A stretch of DNA of 64,000 nt from Candidatus Nitrotoga fabula. GTDB taxonomy: Bacteria; Pseudomonadota; Gammaproteobacteria; Burkholderiales; Gallionellaceae. The stretch covers positions 62,001-126,000 of the forward strand of contig NZ_CAJNBL010000044.1 in the NCBI RefSeq assembly GCF_905221025.1. Direction: 5' to 3'. Position 1 is the first letter of the stretch. Every line of letters begins with the position of its first letter. The position numbers and the translations under genes are program-made. Of this stretch, positions 1-8,768 are shown in pieces. The notes below the pieces were generated by a model that had not been told where the DNA came from, did no database searches, and saw only the letters and a program-made list of their open reading frames with translations.

Positions 1-674
1 TCCGCCTTTTTTTCTTCTTCCTTCCTGGCTTGTTCCGCCGCGGCCTTCCTCTCTTCCTCAGCTTTCCGGTCAGGCTGCGCACTGACCTTTTCCGGGGTTT
101 TCCTGGAATCGGGTTTCGGGGTTTCCATTTGCTTTTCCAGCAATTTCTTTTTTTCAGCCAGCGCGATATCGGCCTTGGTAAGAGGCTCGGATTTTTTCGG
201 CTCAACCGCTTTGAGGGGGTCCGCCTTTTCCTGCACCTGGAGCTTGCTGCGCAACCTGGCAACCAGCTCTGCCTGCTCGGCACGGGCTCGCTCCCTCTCT
301 AGCTGCACTTTTTGCTCAGCCTTTGCATCGGCTTTTTCAGGTTGAGGCTTGACCTCCGCTTTGATCGGCTTGGGAGTCTCCCGGGAGATTTTTTTTCCAG
401 AAACTTTCGGCTCCACCTTGGGAGGCACAACCGGTTTTACCGGCTTGAGTTGCTTTACCGGTTTGGGTGGTTCTACCGGTCTGGACGGCTCTTTTTTTTC
501 AGGCACACTCTCCTGATCCGGCAAATGATCCCAGATATCCACCACCATACCCCGCGGAGGTTCAACCTGCCAGCTCACTCCGAAATACAGCAGCACAAAA
601 AATGCCAGGTGAACGACTAACGCCAATGCCCCGGCACGCAGCCTGTAGGGTTCGGCATGTGCCTTCACGCTCAT
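1..674 (-). CDS. tolA: TolA, envelope-spanning Tol-Pal protein (C-terminus outside window)
   Basis: TolA links the inner-membrane TolQR motor to TolB/Pal at the outer membrane. The reading frame begins with ATG at 674, overlapping the tolR stop as ATGA, and stays open to the window edge (224 codons seen). Visible parts are a short cytoplasmic N-terminus, one membrane segment at about residues 12-33 (ending FFVLLYFGV), then a Pro/Lys/Glu-rich stretch (PVEPPKPVKQ, PEKADAKAEQ) that grades into the Lys/Ala/Glu-rich helical domain II typical of TolA. The C-terminal globular domain lies outside the window. Position directly after tolQ and tolR supports the call, since low-complexity sequence alone would be weak evidence. 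Confidence 0.9.
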   Translation of the reverse strand, partial: MSVKAHAEPYRLRAGALALVVHLAFFVLLYFGVSWQVEPPRGMVVDIWDHLPDQESVPEKKEPSRPVEPPKPVKQLKPVKPVVPPKVEPKVSGKKISRETPKPIKAEVKPQPEKADAKAEQKVQLERERARAEQAELVARLRSKLQVQEKADPLKAVEPKKSEPLTKADIALAEKKKLLEKQMETPKPDSRKTPEKVSAQPDRKAEEERKAAAEQARKEEEKKA

Positions 675-1090
675 CGCCCCTGGGTTTGCGCCAACAGCCC
701 CACCTTCTTGATCTGTTGCTGCTGCAGTACATCCATGATACGGATGACTTCTTCATAACGAACATTCTTGTCCGCAGAAATGACCACCGCCTGATCCGCA
801 TTCTGCGACTGCTTCTGCCTGAGAATCTTTACCAGCTCCTCCCGCGTAACCTTGCGCTCCTCGCCTTTATGGCTTCTGTCGTTCAACGCCAGGGTAAGGT
901 CTTTTCTGAGAATCACCTCCAGTGGCGCAACCGGAGGAGCCAGCGACTTACCTACTCCGGGAAGATCAATCTGACCGGTATTCATCATGGGAGCAGTCAC
1001 CATGAATATCACCAACAATACCAACATCACGTCGATATACGGCACGACGTTAATTTCGCTCATTGGTCTGTTAGAACGGCGCGGTGTCAT
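671..1090 (-). CDS. tolR: TolR, ExbD/TolR-family motor protein
   Basis: Single-span inner-membrane protein of 139 residues that works with TolQ to turn the proton gradient into movement of TolA. The hallmark N-terminal segment is present: MSEINVVPYIDVMLVLLVIF at about residues 10-29, with the membrane aspartate (PYID) that carries the proton path. The remainder is the periplasmic dimerisation domain. The start overlaps the tolQ stop by 4 bp and its own stop overlaps the tolA start by 4 bp, so the three are translationally coupled. ExbD is the alternative, but the adjacent ybgC and tolA settle it as TolR. Confidence 0.95.
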   Translation of the reverse strand: MTPRRSNRPMSEINVVPYIDVMLVLLVIFMVTAPMMNTGQIDLPGVGKSLAPPVAPLEVILRKDLTLALNDRSHKGEERKVTREELVKILRQKQSQNADQAVVISADKNVRYEEVIRIMDVLQQQQIKKVGLLAQTQGR

Positions 1091-1767
1091 GACTGGCGCT
1101 GCAGTATGTTGGAAAATTCTTCCATGAAAATTTCAAAACGCGAGGCCAGCCGCGAAATATCATGCGAATATCGGTTATAGGCAACCACGGCGGGGATCGC
1201 CGCGAACAGACCCATCGCAGTGGCTACCAGCGCCTCTGCAATCCCGGGGGCAACATGCGCCAGTGTAGCCTGACCAACATTGGCCAGACCGCGGAAAGCC
1301 GTCATGATTCCCCATACCGTACCGAAAAGCCCGACATACGGACTCACGGAACCTACCGAAGCCAGAAACGCCAGATGTGATTCCAACCTGTCCATTTCAC
1401 GCTGATATCGTGCGCGCATGGCCCGACGGGTACCATCCATCACTGCGTCGTTACTCATGTCATGCTTTTTCTTCAGCTTGAGGAATTCGGTAAATCCAGC
1501 GGAAAAAATCCGCCCCATGCTCCCCGATTCTCCGCGCATGACTGCGGTATTCTGATACAACCGGCTCAGATCATCGTTATCCCAGAAGGATTCCTCGAAT
1601 AAATCACTTTGCCTGATTTCCTGCCGCACCGCGAACATTTTGAGAAAAATGAACCACCATGACAGCAATGAAACGAACAGCAACAGCCCCATGACCAGTT
1701 GAACCAGTAAGCTGGCATTCTGGATCAGATGGATAATTGATAAATCCTGCGTTACAACCTGTGGCAT
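1087..1767 (-). CDS. tolQ: TolQ, MotA/TolQ/ExbB proton-channel protein
   Basis: Inner-membrane stator-like component (226 residues) of the Tol-Pal system, needed for outer-membrane constriction at division. Three membrane segments are visible: near residues 17-38 (LVQLVMGLLLFVSLLSWWFI), about 137-158, and about 170-195 (EALVATAMGLFAAIPAVVAY). The conserved family signature GLFGTVWGIMTAF lies just before the third segment. It starts 3 bp after the ybgC stop and is followed by coupled tolR and tolA. Confidence 0.96.
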   Translation of the reverse strand: MPQVVTQDLSIIHLIQNASLLVQLVMGLLLFVSLLSWWFIFLKMFAVRQEIRQSDLFEESFWDNDDLSRLYQNTAVMRGESGSMGRIFSAGFTEFLKLKKKHDMSNDAVMDGTRRAMRARYQREMDRLESHLAFLASVGSVSPYVGLFGTVWGIMTAFRGLANVGQATLAHVAPGIAEALVATAMGLFAAIPAVVAYNRYSHDISRLASRFEIFMEEFSNILQRQS

Positions 1768-1770
1768 ATC

Positions 1771-2202
1771 TTAAGTTATCCTTTCGTTCTTCCATTGCTG
1801 TCGCAATGTTTCCGGTATGCTCACCGGCTTAAATTGATCTGCTGTAACGCACACCAGATGTATTTCTGCCTCCACCAGCATATCCTGATTACGCCACACT
1901 GCCTGATGCAGGCCGACACGGCTACGCCCAACATCTTTCAGTTGCACCCTGACGTCCAGCAAGTCATCCAGCAATGCCGGCCTGAAAAAATCCAGCCTCA
2001 ATGACCTGACCACAAATATCAGTCCGAATTCACGAATCAGTCCAATATTCGAGTACCCGCAACGCTCCCTCAGCCACTCTGTCCGCGCGCGCTCTAAAAA
2101 GTTCACATAACTGCCATGATATGCAACACCGCCCACATCTGTATCCTGAAAATAGACACGCACCGGCCAGCTAAAGACGGATTCAACTTTGGAATGAGAC
2201 AT
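1771..2202 (-). CDS. ybgC: YbgC, Tol-Pal-associated acyl-CoA thioesterase
   Basis: Hot-dog-fold thioesterase of 143 residues. The YbgC/4-hydroxybenzoyl-CoA thioesterase signature YFQDTDVGGVAYHGSYVNFL lies near residues 16-35, including the catalytic Asp of QDTD. The protein hydrolyses short or medium acyl-CoA and is the usual first gene of tol operons. An upstream start would add 18 residues; the ATG at 2202 (MSHSK) is preferred because it fits family length, although its ribosome site is weak. Promoter elements with a Fur-box-like operator lie about 80 bp upstream. Confidence 0.93.
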   Translation of the reverse strand: MSHSKVESVFSWPVRVYFQDTDVGGVAYHGSYVNFLERARTEWLRERCGYSNIGLIREFGLIFVVRSLRLDFFRPALLDDLLDVRVQLKDVGRSRVGLHQAVWRNQDMLVEAEIHLVCVTADQFKPVSIPETLRQQWKNERIT

Positions 2203-2281
2203 GTAATCCGCTATAGAGAATGGAATAATTACCACAAAGCCAGTGTGCCATTTCAAATCATGACGGAATCATGCCATTTAT

Positions 2282-2311
2282 ATCATACTAGAATAATTCT
2301 CATTCTGACAT
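2282..2311 (-). promoter_or_regulatory. Predicted sigma70 promoter with Fur-box-like operator ahead of ybgC-tolQRA
   Basis: On the minus strand an ATGTCA (-35-like) and a TATGAT (-10-like) are separated by exactly 18 bp. The spacer reads GAATGAGAATTATTCTAG, which matches the 19-bp Fur consensus at about 13 positions and is partly palindromic. Transcription would begin about 70 nt before ybgC. The placement of the operator inside the promoter core is typical of Fur repression. Prediction by eye only. Confidence 0.5.
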
Positions 2312-2516
2312 AATGTGAAATCAACCTGCAAGCCCTTCGGCCTGGAACGCTCGGCCTGCTCATTACATTCCCCGGGTTTTTTCCATGTCCTTCGTCCCGA
2401 TTCGTTCAGCAAGAACAACGGATACCCGAAGGAACTCCGGAAACCGGCACAATCTATCCACATGCTCTCAGCAGAACCTTTCAGCGCCGGTATCTTGCGC
2501 CCCGCTTCCCTATTTA

Positions 2517-3572
2517 CTACCCCTCCCACAACTCCCTGCCGACCACATTTCCTGGCTGCGCCAGTCCAAAGTGTTCGTAGGCGTTCCGGGTTGCCATCCT
2601 GCCGCGTGGAGTCCGTTGCAGGTAGCCCTGCTGAATCAGATAGGGCTCCAGCACATCTTCTATGGTATCGCGTTCCTCCCCTATCGCGGCAGCGAGACTA
2701 TCCAGGCCCACCGGCCCACCTGCAAACTTATCGATCACTGCCTGCAATAATTTCCGGTCCATCACATCCAGTCCCTGGGCATCTACATCCAGCATGGTCA
2801 AAGCTGCGTCTGCCACGGCACGCGTAGCTTCCCCCTGGGCCCGGACTTCGGCAAAATCGCGCACCCTGCGCAGCAGGCGGTTGGCAATGCGGGGAGTCCC
2901 ACGGGAACGTTTCGCAATTTCCAATGCGCCATCCGGCGAAATCGGCAGCTCCAGCAAACCGGAAGAGCGTGTCACGATACGCTGCAGCTCAGGGGTGGAA
3001 TAGAACTCCAGTCTTGCCACAATGCCAAAACGGTCGCGAAGCGGATTGGTCAACATACCGGCACGGGTCGTCGCACCGACCAGCGTAAATGGCGGCAAAT
3101 CCAGCTTGATGGAACGGGCAGCGGGGCCTTCCCCGATCATGATATCGATCTGGTAATCCTCCAGGGCGGGATAAAGAACCTCTTCCACCACCGGAGAAAG
3201 CCGGTGAATTTCATCTATAAACAGCACATCGTTGGGCTCAAGATTCGTCAGCAGGGCAGCAAGGTCACCCGCACGCTCCAGAACCGGTCCGGAAGTATGG
3301 CGCATGTTGACGCCCATTTCACTGGCGATGATATGGGCCAGCGTTGTCTTGCCCAGTCCCGGCGGGCCAAACAGCAGCACATGGTCCAGCGGATCCCTGC
3401 GCTTGCGTGCGGCTTCAATGAAAATCTGCAGCTGCCCGCGAATTTTTTCCTGGCCGATATATTCCTCCAGCTGTTTGGGTCGCAGCGCGCGCTCCTGTAT
3501 TTCCTCCTGTCCAGAAACTGTAACGGAAGAAATCACCCGGTTCGATGCGGTCAAATTATCGTTTTGAATCAT
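2517..3572 (-). CDS. ruvB: RuvB, Holliday junction branch-migration ATPase
   Basis: Hexameric AAA+ motor (351 residues) that drives branch migration with RuvA. Walker A GPPGLGKT is at residues 69-76, Walker B is in [10 protein letters not shown], sensor 1 in [11 protein letters not shown], and the arginine-finger region follows in NPLRDRFG. The C-terminal winged-helix domain ends in a normal length. The start ATG overlaps the ruvA stop by 4 bp (ATGA), so it is coupled to ruvA. Confidence 0.98.
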   Translation of the reverse strand: MIQNDNLTASNRVISSVTVSGQEEIQERALRPKQLEEYIGQEKIRGQLQIFIEAARKRRDPLDHVLLFGPPGLGKTTLAHIIASEMGVNMRHTSGPVLERAGDLAALLTNLEPNDVLFIDEIHRLSPVVEEVLYPALEDYQIDIMIGEGPAARSIKLDLPPFTLVGATTRAGMLTNPLRDRFGIVARLEFYSTPELQRIVTRSSGLLELPISPDGALEIAKRSRGTPRIANRLLRRVRDFAEVRAQGEATRAVADAALTMLDVDAQGLDVMDRKLLQAVIDKFAGGPVGLDSLAAAIGEERDTIEDVLEPYLIQQGYLQRTPRGRMATRNAYEHFGLAQPGNVVGRELWEG

Positions 3573-4147
3573 GCCCTGGATAACAATTTTAATGCCTGAC
3601 GGATCCCCTCCGCCACGTGGGCATCGCCGGGCAATTGCCGGATCGCCCAGTCTGCTTCCTTGCCGCTATAACCCAGCGCCAGCAGCGCGTTGACAATATC
3701 ATTGCCCTGCTGCTTGCCCATTTCACCGGGGCTCCCGGTCTCGGACGGGGTGAATTTGTCCTGCAGCTCCAGCAACAGGCGTTCGGCTGTTTTTTTTCCG
3801 ACACCTGGAATCCTGGTCAGCATCCCCGCCTCCTTGTTCGCTACGGCAAGCGCCAGGTCACTCAGGCTCAAGCCAGAAAGAACGGAAAGCGCCAGCTTCG
3901 GCCCCACGCCGGAAATTTTCAGCAAGTGGCGGAACGCCACGCGTTCATCCTCCGAAGCAAAACCATAGAGCAGGTGGGCATCCTCGCGCACGACTAGCTG
4001 AGTATACAGCACCACTGACTCCTGTAACCCAGGCAGATTATAGAACGTGCTCATCGGCACATGCAGCTCATATCCTACACCGTGTACATCCACCAGAATT
4101 TGTGGCGGACTCTTTTCCAGCAAAATGCCCGTCAAACGCCCTATCAT
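3569..4147 (-). CDS. ruvA: RuvA, Holliday junction DNA-binding subunit
   Basis: Tetrameric junction-binding protein (192 residues). N-terminal OB fold begins [14 protein letters not shown]; two helix-hairpin-helix motifs are seen as [18 protein letters not shown] and [19 protein letters not shown]; the C-terminal UBA-like domain ends QALKLL. A longer frame extends upstream to 4252, but the ATG at 4147 gives the family start and is preceded by AAGGGA. The gap to upstream ruvC is 111 bp. Confidence 0.97.
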   Translation of the reverse strand: MIGRLTGILLEKSPPQILVDVHGVGYELHVPMSTFYNLPGLQESVVLYTQLVVREDAHLLYGFASEDERVAFRHLLKISGVGPKLALSVLSGLSLSDLALAVANKEAGMLTRIPGVGKKTAERLLLELQDKFTPSETGSPGEMGKQQGNDIVNALLALGYSGKEADWAIRQLPGDAHVAEGIRQALKLLSRA

Positions 4148-4258
4148 GTTTTCCCTTGCAATCCGATACCAGTCAAATGCAAACCCGGCCAGTTTTTCAT
4201 TGGGAGCCTCACCGTCAGCCCGCTTTACCCAGCAGCAGGGAAAAGCGGCCATGCCGGG

Positions 4259-4801
4259 CTACCCCAGCCTGCCGTTCCGCATGCGCATGCCACTGGCCGG
4301 GTGCCGCACGCTCAAAACAGAGTGGGCATGGCAAATCGCACAAGCCAGCGCATCCGCAGCATCCGGACTTGGCGAGCCGGGCAGCGCCAGCAACCGCTGC
4401 ACCATCGCCTGCACCTGCTCCTTTTTTGCATGGCCATTGCCCACCACCGCCTGCTTCACCTGCAGCGCAGTATATTCTGCAACCGGCAGGCTTGCCGCCA
4501 CAGCAGCGCATATCGCAGCGCCGCGCGCCTGCCCGAGAAGCAGTGTAGATTGCGGATTGATGTTGACAAACACTTTTTCAACCACGACCAGCTGGGGCTG
4601 ATGGGTTTCAATCACCTCCCGCAACGAATCCATGATCACCTTGAGACGCCCCGGCAGCCTCCCCACCGGAGTTTTTACGCAGCCACTGGCCACATAAAAG
4701 AGCTTCTGCCCGACCTTGTCCAGCACACCAAAACCGGTGATGCGCAAACCGGGGTCAATCCCGAGGATGCGCACAGAAGCAGCCTGATCAAGCGGCACCA
4801 A
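4259..4801 (-). CDS. ruvC: RuvC, Holliday junction resolvase
   Basis: Dimeric endonuclease (180 residues) that cuts four-way junctions. The RNase H-like acidic residues can be seen in [14 protein letters not shown] (first Asp), [14 protein letters not shown] (Glu) and [13 protein letters not shown] (paired Asp). The upstream neighbour yebC ends 18 bp before the start, and ruvA and ruvB follow, the standard betaproteobacterial order. Confidence 0.97.
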   Translation of the reverse strand: MVPLDQAASVRILGIDPGLRITGFGVLDKVGQKLFYVASGCVKTPVGRLPGRLKVIMDSLREVIETHQPQLVVVEKVFVNINPQSTLLLGQARGAAICAAVAASLPVAEYTALQVKQAVVGNGHAKKEQVQAMVQRLLALPGSPSPDAADALACAICHAHSVLSVRHPASGMRMRNGRLG

Positions 4802-4819
4802 AACCCCCGGTTGCCTGAC

Positions 4820-5545
4820 TTATCCTTCGATCACTGCCGTGGTAAATACTTCCTGCACATCATCCAGGTTTTCCAGAGCATCGAGCAGCTTTTGCATCCG
4901 CACCGCATCCTCACCGGTAAACACCACCTCGTTGACCGGCTTCATCGTAACCTCTGCCATTTCCGGCCTGAAACCAGCCGTTTCCAGGCGCTGCTTCACC
5001 TCCACAAAATCATGAGGATCGGTAATGACCTCGATGCTGCCATCCTCATGGCTCACCACATCCTCCGCACCCGCGTCCAGAGCAATCTCCATCAGCGCAT
5101 TTTCATCGGTTCCCGGAGCAAAGATCAGTTGCCCGCAATGTTTGAACAGATAGGATACGCACCCATCCGTGCCCAGGTTGCCGCCATGCTTGGTAAAGGC
5201 ATGGCGCACATCGGCAACCGTTCGCGTCTTGTTGTCCGTCATGCAATTGACCATCACTGCCGCGCCATGAATGCCGTAGCCTTCATAGCACAACTCCTGA
5301 TAATCCACCCCTTCCAGCTCCCCGCTGCCGCGCTTAATGGCGCGCTCCACGTTGTCCTTCGGCATGTTCTGGTCATATGCCTTCTCCATCGCCAGTCTCA
5401 GACGCGGGTTGCAGCCCGGATCGCCGCCCCCCAGCTTGGCCGCTACCGTGATTTCTTTGATCAGGCGTGTAAAAATCTTGCCGCGCCTTTCATCCTGGCG
5501 ACCTTTGCGATGTTGAATGTTTGCCCATTTACTATGACCCGCCAT
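4820..5545 (-). CDS. yebC: YebC/PmpR-family protein (TACO1-type)
   Basis: 241 residues beginning [18 protein letters not shown], the near-invariant family N-terminus. Members bind DNA and regulate transcription, and related proteins relieve ribosome stalling on proline-rich stretches. A frame 10 residues longer exists, but the ATG at 5545 fits the family and is preceded by GGAGAAAAGGTC. It is the first gene of the yebC-ruvCAB group; an AT-rich island begins immediately upstream. Confidence 0.95.
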   Translation of the reverse strand: MAGHSKWANIQHRKGRQDERRGKIFTRLIKEITVAAKLGGGDPGCNPRLRLAMEKAYDQNMPKDNVERAIKRGSGELEGVDYQELCYEGYGIHGAAVMVNCMTDNKTRTVADVRHAFTKHGGNLGTDGCVSYLFKHCGQLIFAPGTDENALMEIALDAGAEDVVSHEDGSIEVITDPHDFVEVKQRLETAGFRPEMAEVTMKPVNEVVFTGEDAVRMQKLLDALENLDDVQEVFTTAVIEG

Positions 5546-5966
5546 GACCTTTTCTCCGTTTAATGATTCCCGCAACCATCGCTTCTCTATTTTTCAGATT
5601 GAAGCAGCATGATTTGACCCTATCGACAGCAACAAGAAGTCCGTTGCGTTTTTTTGTATTCTACCTCAGAGCATCTTGCCCTGACCAACCCGAATAATAT
5701 TATATGTTTTAATATGTTATGAAAAACCTACATTAAATTCCGGTTGAAGTAATTTCATTGAAATGAATTCAATGATGCTGACTCTATTCATAATTTTTTT
5801 TGCCCACATATCCTGTGGATAACTATGTGAACAATCCTTTGAAATATAAGGTAACTATCCATCCAATATAGGATTTTTTTCTTAGCACATAAATTAATCA
5901 AATTTTTTATCAAATAAAAACAATGTGTTATATAAACACATCCAGATGGCTTTTAAAAAAACCTGT
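5546..5966 (-). other. AT-rich stretch without a recognisable gene
   Basis: About 420 bp, visibly richer in A and T than the flanking genes (runs such as ATTTTTTATCAAATAAAAAC). It should hold the yebC promoter near 5560-5640. No RNA gene or convincing open frame was seen. With the adjoining hsdR remnant it marks the left part of an island between yebC and ychF. Confidence 0.5.
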
Positions 5967-6191
5967 TCAGTTCATTACCGGAAAAAATGTGAATAACCAG
6001 CAGCCTGTCAAGTAAATTCCGGTCCGAAAATCAGGATAGAGCACATTATTTTTCAGTCCACCGAAGTTATTTCCAATCTCGGGTTCGAGAACGATATTGG
6101 CTTTGCCTGCAGTGCCATCGAAGAATCGCCAGCTGGACTCTTCGAGCAGCTTGTTGATCTTTATGCAAGCCTTGGCTTCTTTTACACTCAA
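5967..6191 (-). pseudogene. Remnant of a type I restriction enzyme R subunit (N-terminus only)
   Basis: A 74-codon frame whose first 35-40 residues (SVKEAKACIKINKLLEES, then WRFFDGTAGKANIVLEPEI) resemble the conserved N-terminus of one HsdR subgroup, normally followed by a nuclease domain and helicase motifs. After about residue 40 the resemblance stops and the frame ends, so more than 90 percent of the gene is missing. It begins with TTG rather than ATG. No hsdM or hsdS is present nearby. HsdR identity is from memory of the family pattern. Confidence 0.55.
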
Positions 6192-6776
6192 TTTATTCTC
6201 GCATCAGTTATTCAAACCCGGGGGTGTTTGTAAGAAACAGCGTTATCGTCGCGCGTAAGCAAGTGCATCAACTTTGGATGGGCGCGAGAAGCTGTTCATC
6301 CACGTGGCCAAGTTCGATGGCCAGTTGACGGTTCAGACTGAATCTCCCCGGGTTTTGAGTAGGCTCCATGGCGTAACGAACAGAAGGAAAATGGAGCGAT
6401 TGGCGGAGCAATCGGTTTATATCCGCGTTGGTGGGGGCCAGTTCCGAACTGTATCAATCCATCCAGAGAACCCTTGCGGACGACTCAAGAGGCCGGATGG
6501 AGGTAAAATCATCGGTGGAACAACGTGCCTTGATACGGCCCTTAATAACGCTCGTGTTGCTGCTCCGGCGAATACAGTCAAGCCCGGCAACAACAAACCA
6601 GAACATGTCGTACAAGCAGGTTTAGCCGCAAGCAAGGATGCTCGGATCATTCTGGATGCTGGACGCCCATTGATGTGGCCAAAGAGAATCGCATAGCGCT
6701 TCATCAACCCATCGCCGGAGATGCCTTCTCTCTGAAAGTTGTACAAGCTTGGAATTAATGAAACGACGTCCATGGT
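6192..6776. other. Unassigned segment between hsdR remnant and TIR cassette
   Basis: Open frames exist on both strands (plus 6274-6696, minus 6417-6773), but neither translation shows a known domain, a clear ribosome site or natural composition, so no gene is claimed. It lies just past the attC-like site of the TIR cassette, where a following cassette would be expected. A decayed cassette or other mobile remnant is possible. Confidence 0.35.
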
Positions 6777-6782
6777 CTATGA

Positions 6783-6863
6783 AGCTAACATTGAACTTGA
6801 GGAGCGCGGAAACAGGCGGCGAAGCCGGCTGTTAGAGTCTCCACCTCGAAGTGTTTGTTAGCC
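6783..6863 (-). repeat. attC-like recombination site 3' of the TIR gene
   Basis: An 81-bp imperfect palindrome. Read on the minus strand it opens GGCTAAC and closes GTTAGCT. The deviations from the RYYYAAC/GTTRRRY core boxes keep the two ends pairable. Inner arms (CTTCGAGG / CCTCAAGTT) and a central hairpin (AACAG..CTGTT around GCGGCGAAGCCGG) also pair. The TAA stop of the TIR gene lies inside the first box, as is usual for integron cassettes. Confidence 0.65.
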
Positions 6864-7601
6864 ACAAATTGCTGGATCAAATCTAGGTGCATCGAGATCA
6901 AAACCGTACGCCTTACATAGCTTCTTCATGTGACTCTTCTTTTCTTCGGTAATCGGTATCACGTCTGGATTTCCGTAGTACAGCGCCTTTGCAACTGCGA
7001 GAACAATTTCCTCTCGGCTGTGGGGCCTGTTGTGTACGTACAGCGGAAAGTAACTGTCTGGAAATTCAGCGGCTTCAAATAGATTGAATGCGCGACCATC
7101 TTCTCTATTTGCGTAGAGCTCGCCGCAACCTTGCAGGAAGCGCCATTGTGGATCTTCATAGCTTGGCGATATTCCCCGCGTCGGGCATCTTTGATAGATG
7201 ACATCTGCAATCTTTCTGCAGATGTCGGAAACGCTTTCTTCTGTGCTCTTCAATCCAATGATCCCAGACAGGCCTGGGTTCCATTGATCGATTTGCGATT
7301 TATCAACTCCATGCCAAAGAGGGAAAAGCCTCATTTGACCTTCAATGTGCTGCCGGTGCAGCACGCCTAGTTCGTAACTGGTCCATTGCTTAGTCAAGTA
7401 TGTAGGCGACAGAAGGAGCAGGCCATACTCGGACGCCAGTAATCCAGCATTGATCGAGTCGAGCAGTTTGTCGCCAATATTTAGTGATAACGGGGCAAAC
7501 CAAATCCTGATCCCGAAACACTTTAAATGGGTAGATAGCTCTGTTGCATATACCTCATCCTCTGAGGCGTAAGAAATAAAGAGATGGAAGGGCTTGATCA
7601 T
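6858..7601 (-). CDS. TIR-domain protein, likely defence effector, on an integron-type cassette
   Basis: 247 residues. The N-terminal half is a TIR domain: FHLFISYASEDE at about 5-16, then IRIWFAPLSLNIGDKL, then LLLLSPTYLTKQWTSYELG with Trp73 and Glu77, the position of the catalytic glutamate in NAD-cleaving TIR enzymes. The C-terminal part (about 140-247; PSYEDPQWRFLQGCGELYA, REEIVLAVAKALYYGNP) matches nothing I recognise and may sense the trigger. The gene starts about 8 bp inside one attC-like site and stops inside another, so it appears to be a mobile cassette. NADase or anti-phage function is inference. Confidence 0.8.
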   Translation of the reverse strand: MIKPFHLFISYASEDEVYATELSTHLKCFGIRIWFAPLSLNIGDKLLDSINAGLLASEYGLLLLSPTYLTKQWTSYELGVLHRQHIEGQMRLFPLWHGVDKSQIDQWNPGLSGIIGLKSTEESVSDICRKIADVIYQRCPTRGISPSYEDPQWRFLQGCGELYANREDGRAFNLFEAAEFPDSYFPLYVHNRPHSREEIVLAVAKALYYGNPDVIPITEEKKSHMKKLCKAYGFDLDAPRFDPAICG

Positions 7602-7608
7602 TCTTTAT

Positions 7609-7665
7609 GGCAAACTTGGAATTCAGCGGCCGCCGGAGGCGGGCCGCTGGAATGTAGCGTTAGAC
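7609..7665 (-). repeat. attC-like site between ychF and the TIR gene
   Basis: 57 bp, the short end of known attC lengths. Read on the minus strand it begins GTCTAAC, a perfect RYYYAAC box that contains the ychF TAA stop. Strong pairing arms follow (ATTCCAGCGGCC / GGCCGCTGAATTCC), and it ends GTTTGCC, a poor match to GTTRRRY. The TIR gene ATG follows 7 bp later. Could alternatively serve as a factor-independent hairpin for ychF. Confidence 0.55.
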
Positions 7666-8751
7666 GTTAAAACGAAAATGCATGACATCCCCGTCCTGCA
7701 CCACGTAATCCTTGCCTTCAAGCCGCATTTTCCCTTTTTCCTTCGCGCCCGCCTCCCCTTTGCATGCGACGAAATCGTCGTAGCTGATCACTTCTGCGCG
7801 AATGAAACCACGCTCAAAATCATTATGAATGACACCGGCAGCCTGCGGAGCGGTATACCCTTTGTGTATGGTCCAGGCACGCACTTCCTTGACTCCGGCG
7901 GTAAAATAGGTTTGCAGGCCCAGAAGCCGGTATGCCACGCGGACCAGCCGATTCAGCCCCGGCTCTTCCAGCCCGATATCCACCAGAAATTCTTTCTTGT
8001 CTTCTTCCGGCAGCTCGGAAATTTCCGCTTCCAGTGCCGCGCAGATGGGTACCACCGGGGCGCCTTCGCGTGCGGCGAACTCCTCTATTCTTGTCAGTAA
8101 CAGGTTATTCTTGAAGCCATCTTCCGCCACGTTGGCTACGTACATCGCGGGTTTGACCGTCAGCAGGCAGAGCGGCCTGAGCGAGGCAAGCTGTGCCGCA
8201 TCCAGTTTCAGCATGCGCGCAGGCTTGCCCTGATTTAAATGAGCCACCAGCTGGTCCAGCAATTCGCCAAATTTGACTGCATCCTTGTCGCCGGAGCGGG
8301 CCAGCTTGGTATTGCGCAACTGGGCCTTTTCCACCGTCGCCAGGTCTGCCAGTGCCAGCTCTGTAATGATGGTTTCGACATCGGCAATCGGGTCGACCTT
8401 GCCCACGACATGGATCACATTATCATCCTCAAAGCAGCGCACCACATTCACGATCCCATCGGTCTCGCGTATGTTGGCCAGAAACTGGTTGCCCAGCCCT
8501 TCGCCCTTGGATGCGCCCGCAACCAGCCCGGCGATGTCCACGAACTCGGTAATGGCATACTGCATTTTCTGGGGCTGAACGATATCCGCAAGCGCCTGCA
8601 TTCTGGCATCGGGAACTTCAACGATGCCGACATTCGGCTCAATCGTGCAGAAAGGGTAATTTTCCGCCGCGATGCCCGCCTTGGTTAGCGCATTGAACAA
8701 AGTGGACTTGCCTACATTAGGCAGACCGACAATTCCGCATTTCAGACTCAT
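7660..8751 (-). CDS. ychF: YchF, redox-responsive Obg-like ATPase
   Basis: 363 residues, the normal length. P-loop [18 protein letters not shown] lies near residues 8-25; [20 protein letters not shown] is the G3 region; the C-terminal TGS domain ends [10 protein letters not shown]. Unlike true GTPases, YchF prefers ATP and affects catalase and translation. It follows pth by 17 bp and is probably cotranscribed with it. Its stop codon lies inside an attC-like box, so a cassette appears to have inserted exactly at the end of this gene. Confidence 0.97.
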   Translation of the reverse strand: MSLKCGIVGLPNVGKSTLFNALTKAGIAAENYPFCTIEPNVGIVEVPDARMQALADIVQPQKMQYAITEFVDIAGLVAGASKGEGLGNQFLANIRETDGIVNVVRCFEDDNVIHVVGKVDPIADVETIITELALADLATVEKAQLRNTKLARSGDKDAVKFGELLDQLVAHLNQGKPARMLKLDAAQLASLRPLCLLTVKPAMYVANVAEDGFKNNLLLTRIEEFAAREGAPVVPICAALEAEISELPEEDKKEFLVDIGLEEPGLNRLVRVAYRLLGLQTYFTAGVKEVRAWTIHKGYTAPQAAGVIHNDFERGFIRAEVISYDDFVACKGEAGAKEKGKMRLEGKDYVVQDGDVMHFRFNV

Positions 8752-8768
8752 GAATATTCCTTACAAAT

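Noticed and set aside
4061-5563. 500-codon plus-strand open frame opposite ruvA, ruvC and yebC
   Set aside because: Antisense to three well-conserved genes; no ribosome site and a composition typical of a mirror frame.
6274-6696. 140-codon plus-strand frame in the island
   Set aside because: No known domain; a competing minus-strand frame covers much of it; no clear ribosome site. Left as unassigned sequence.
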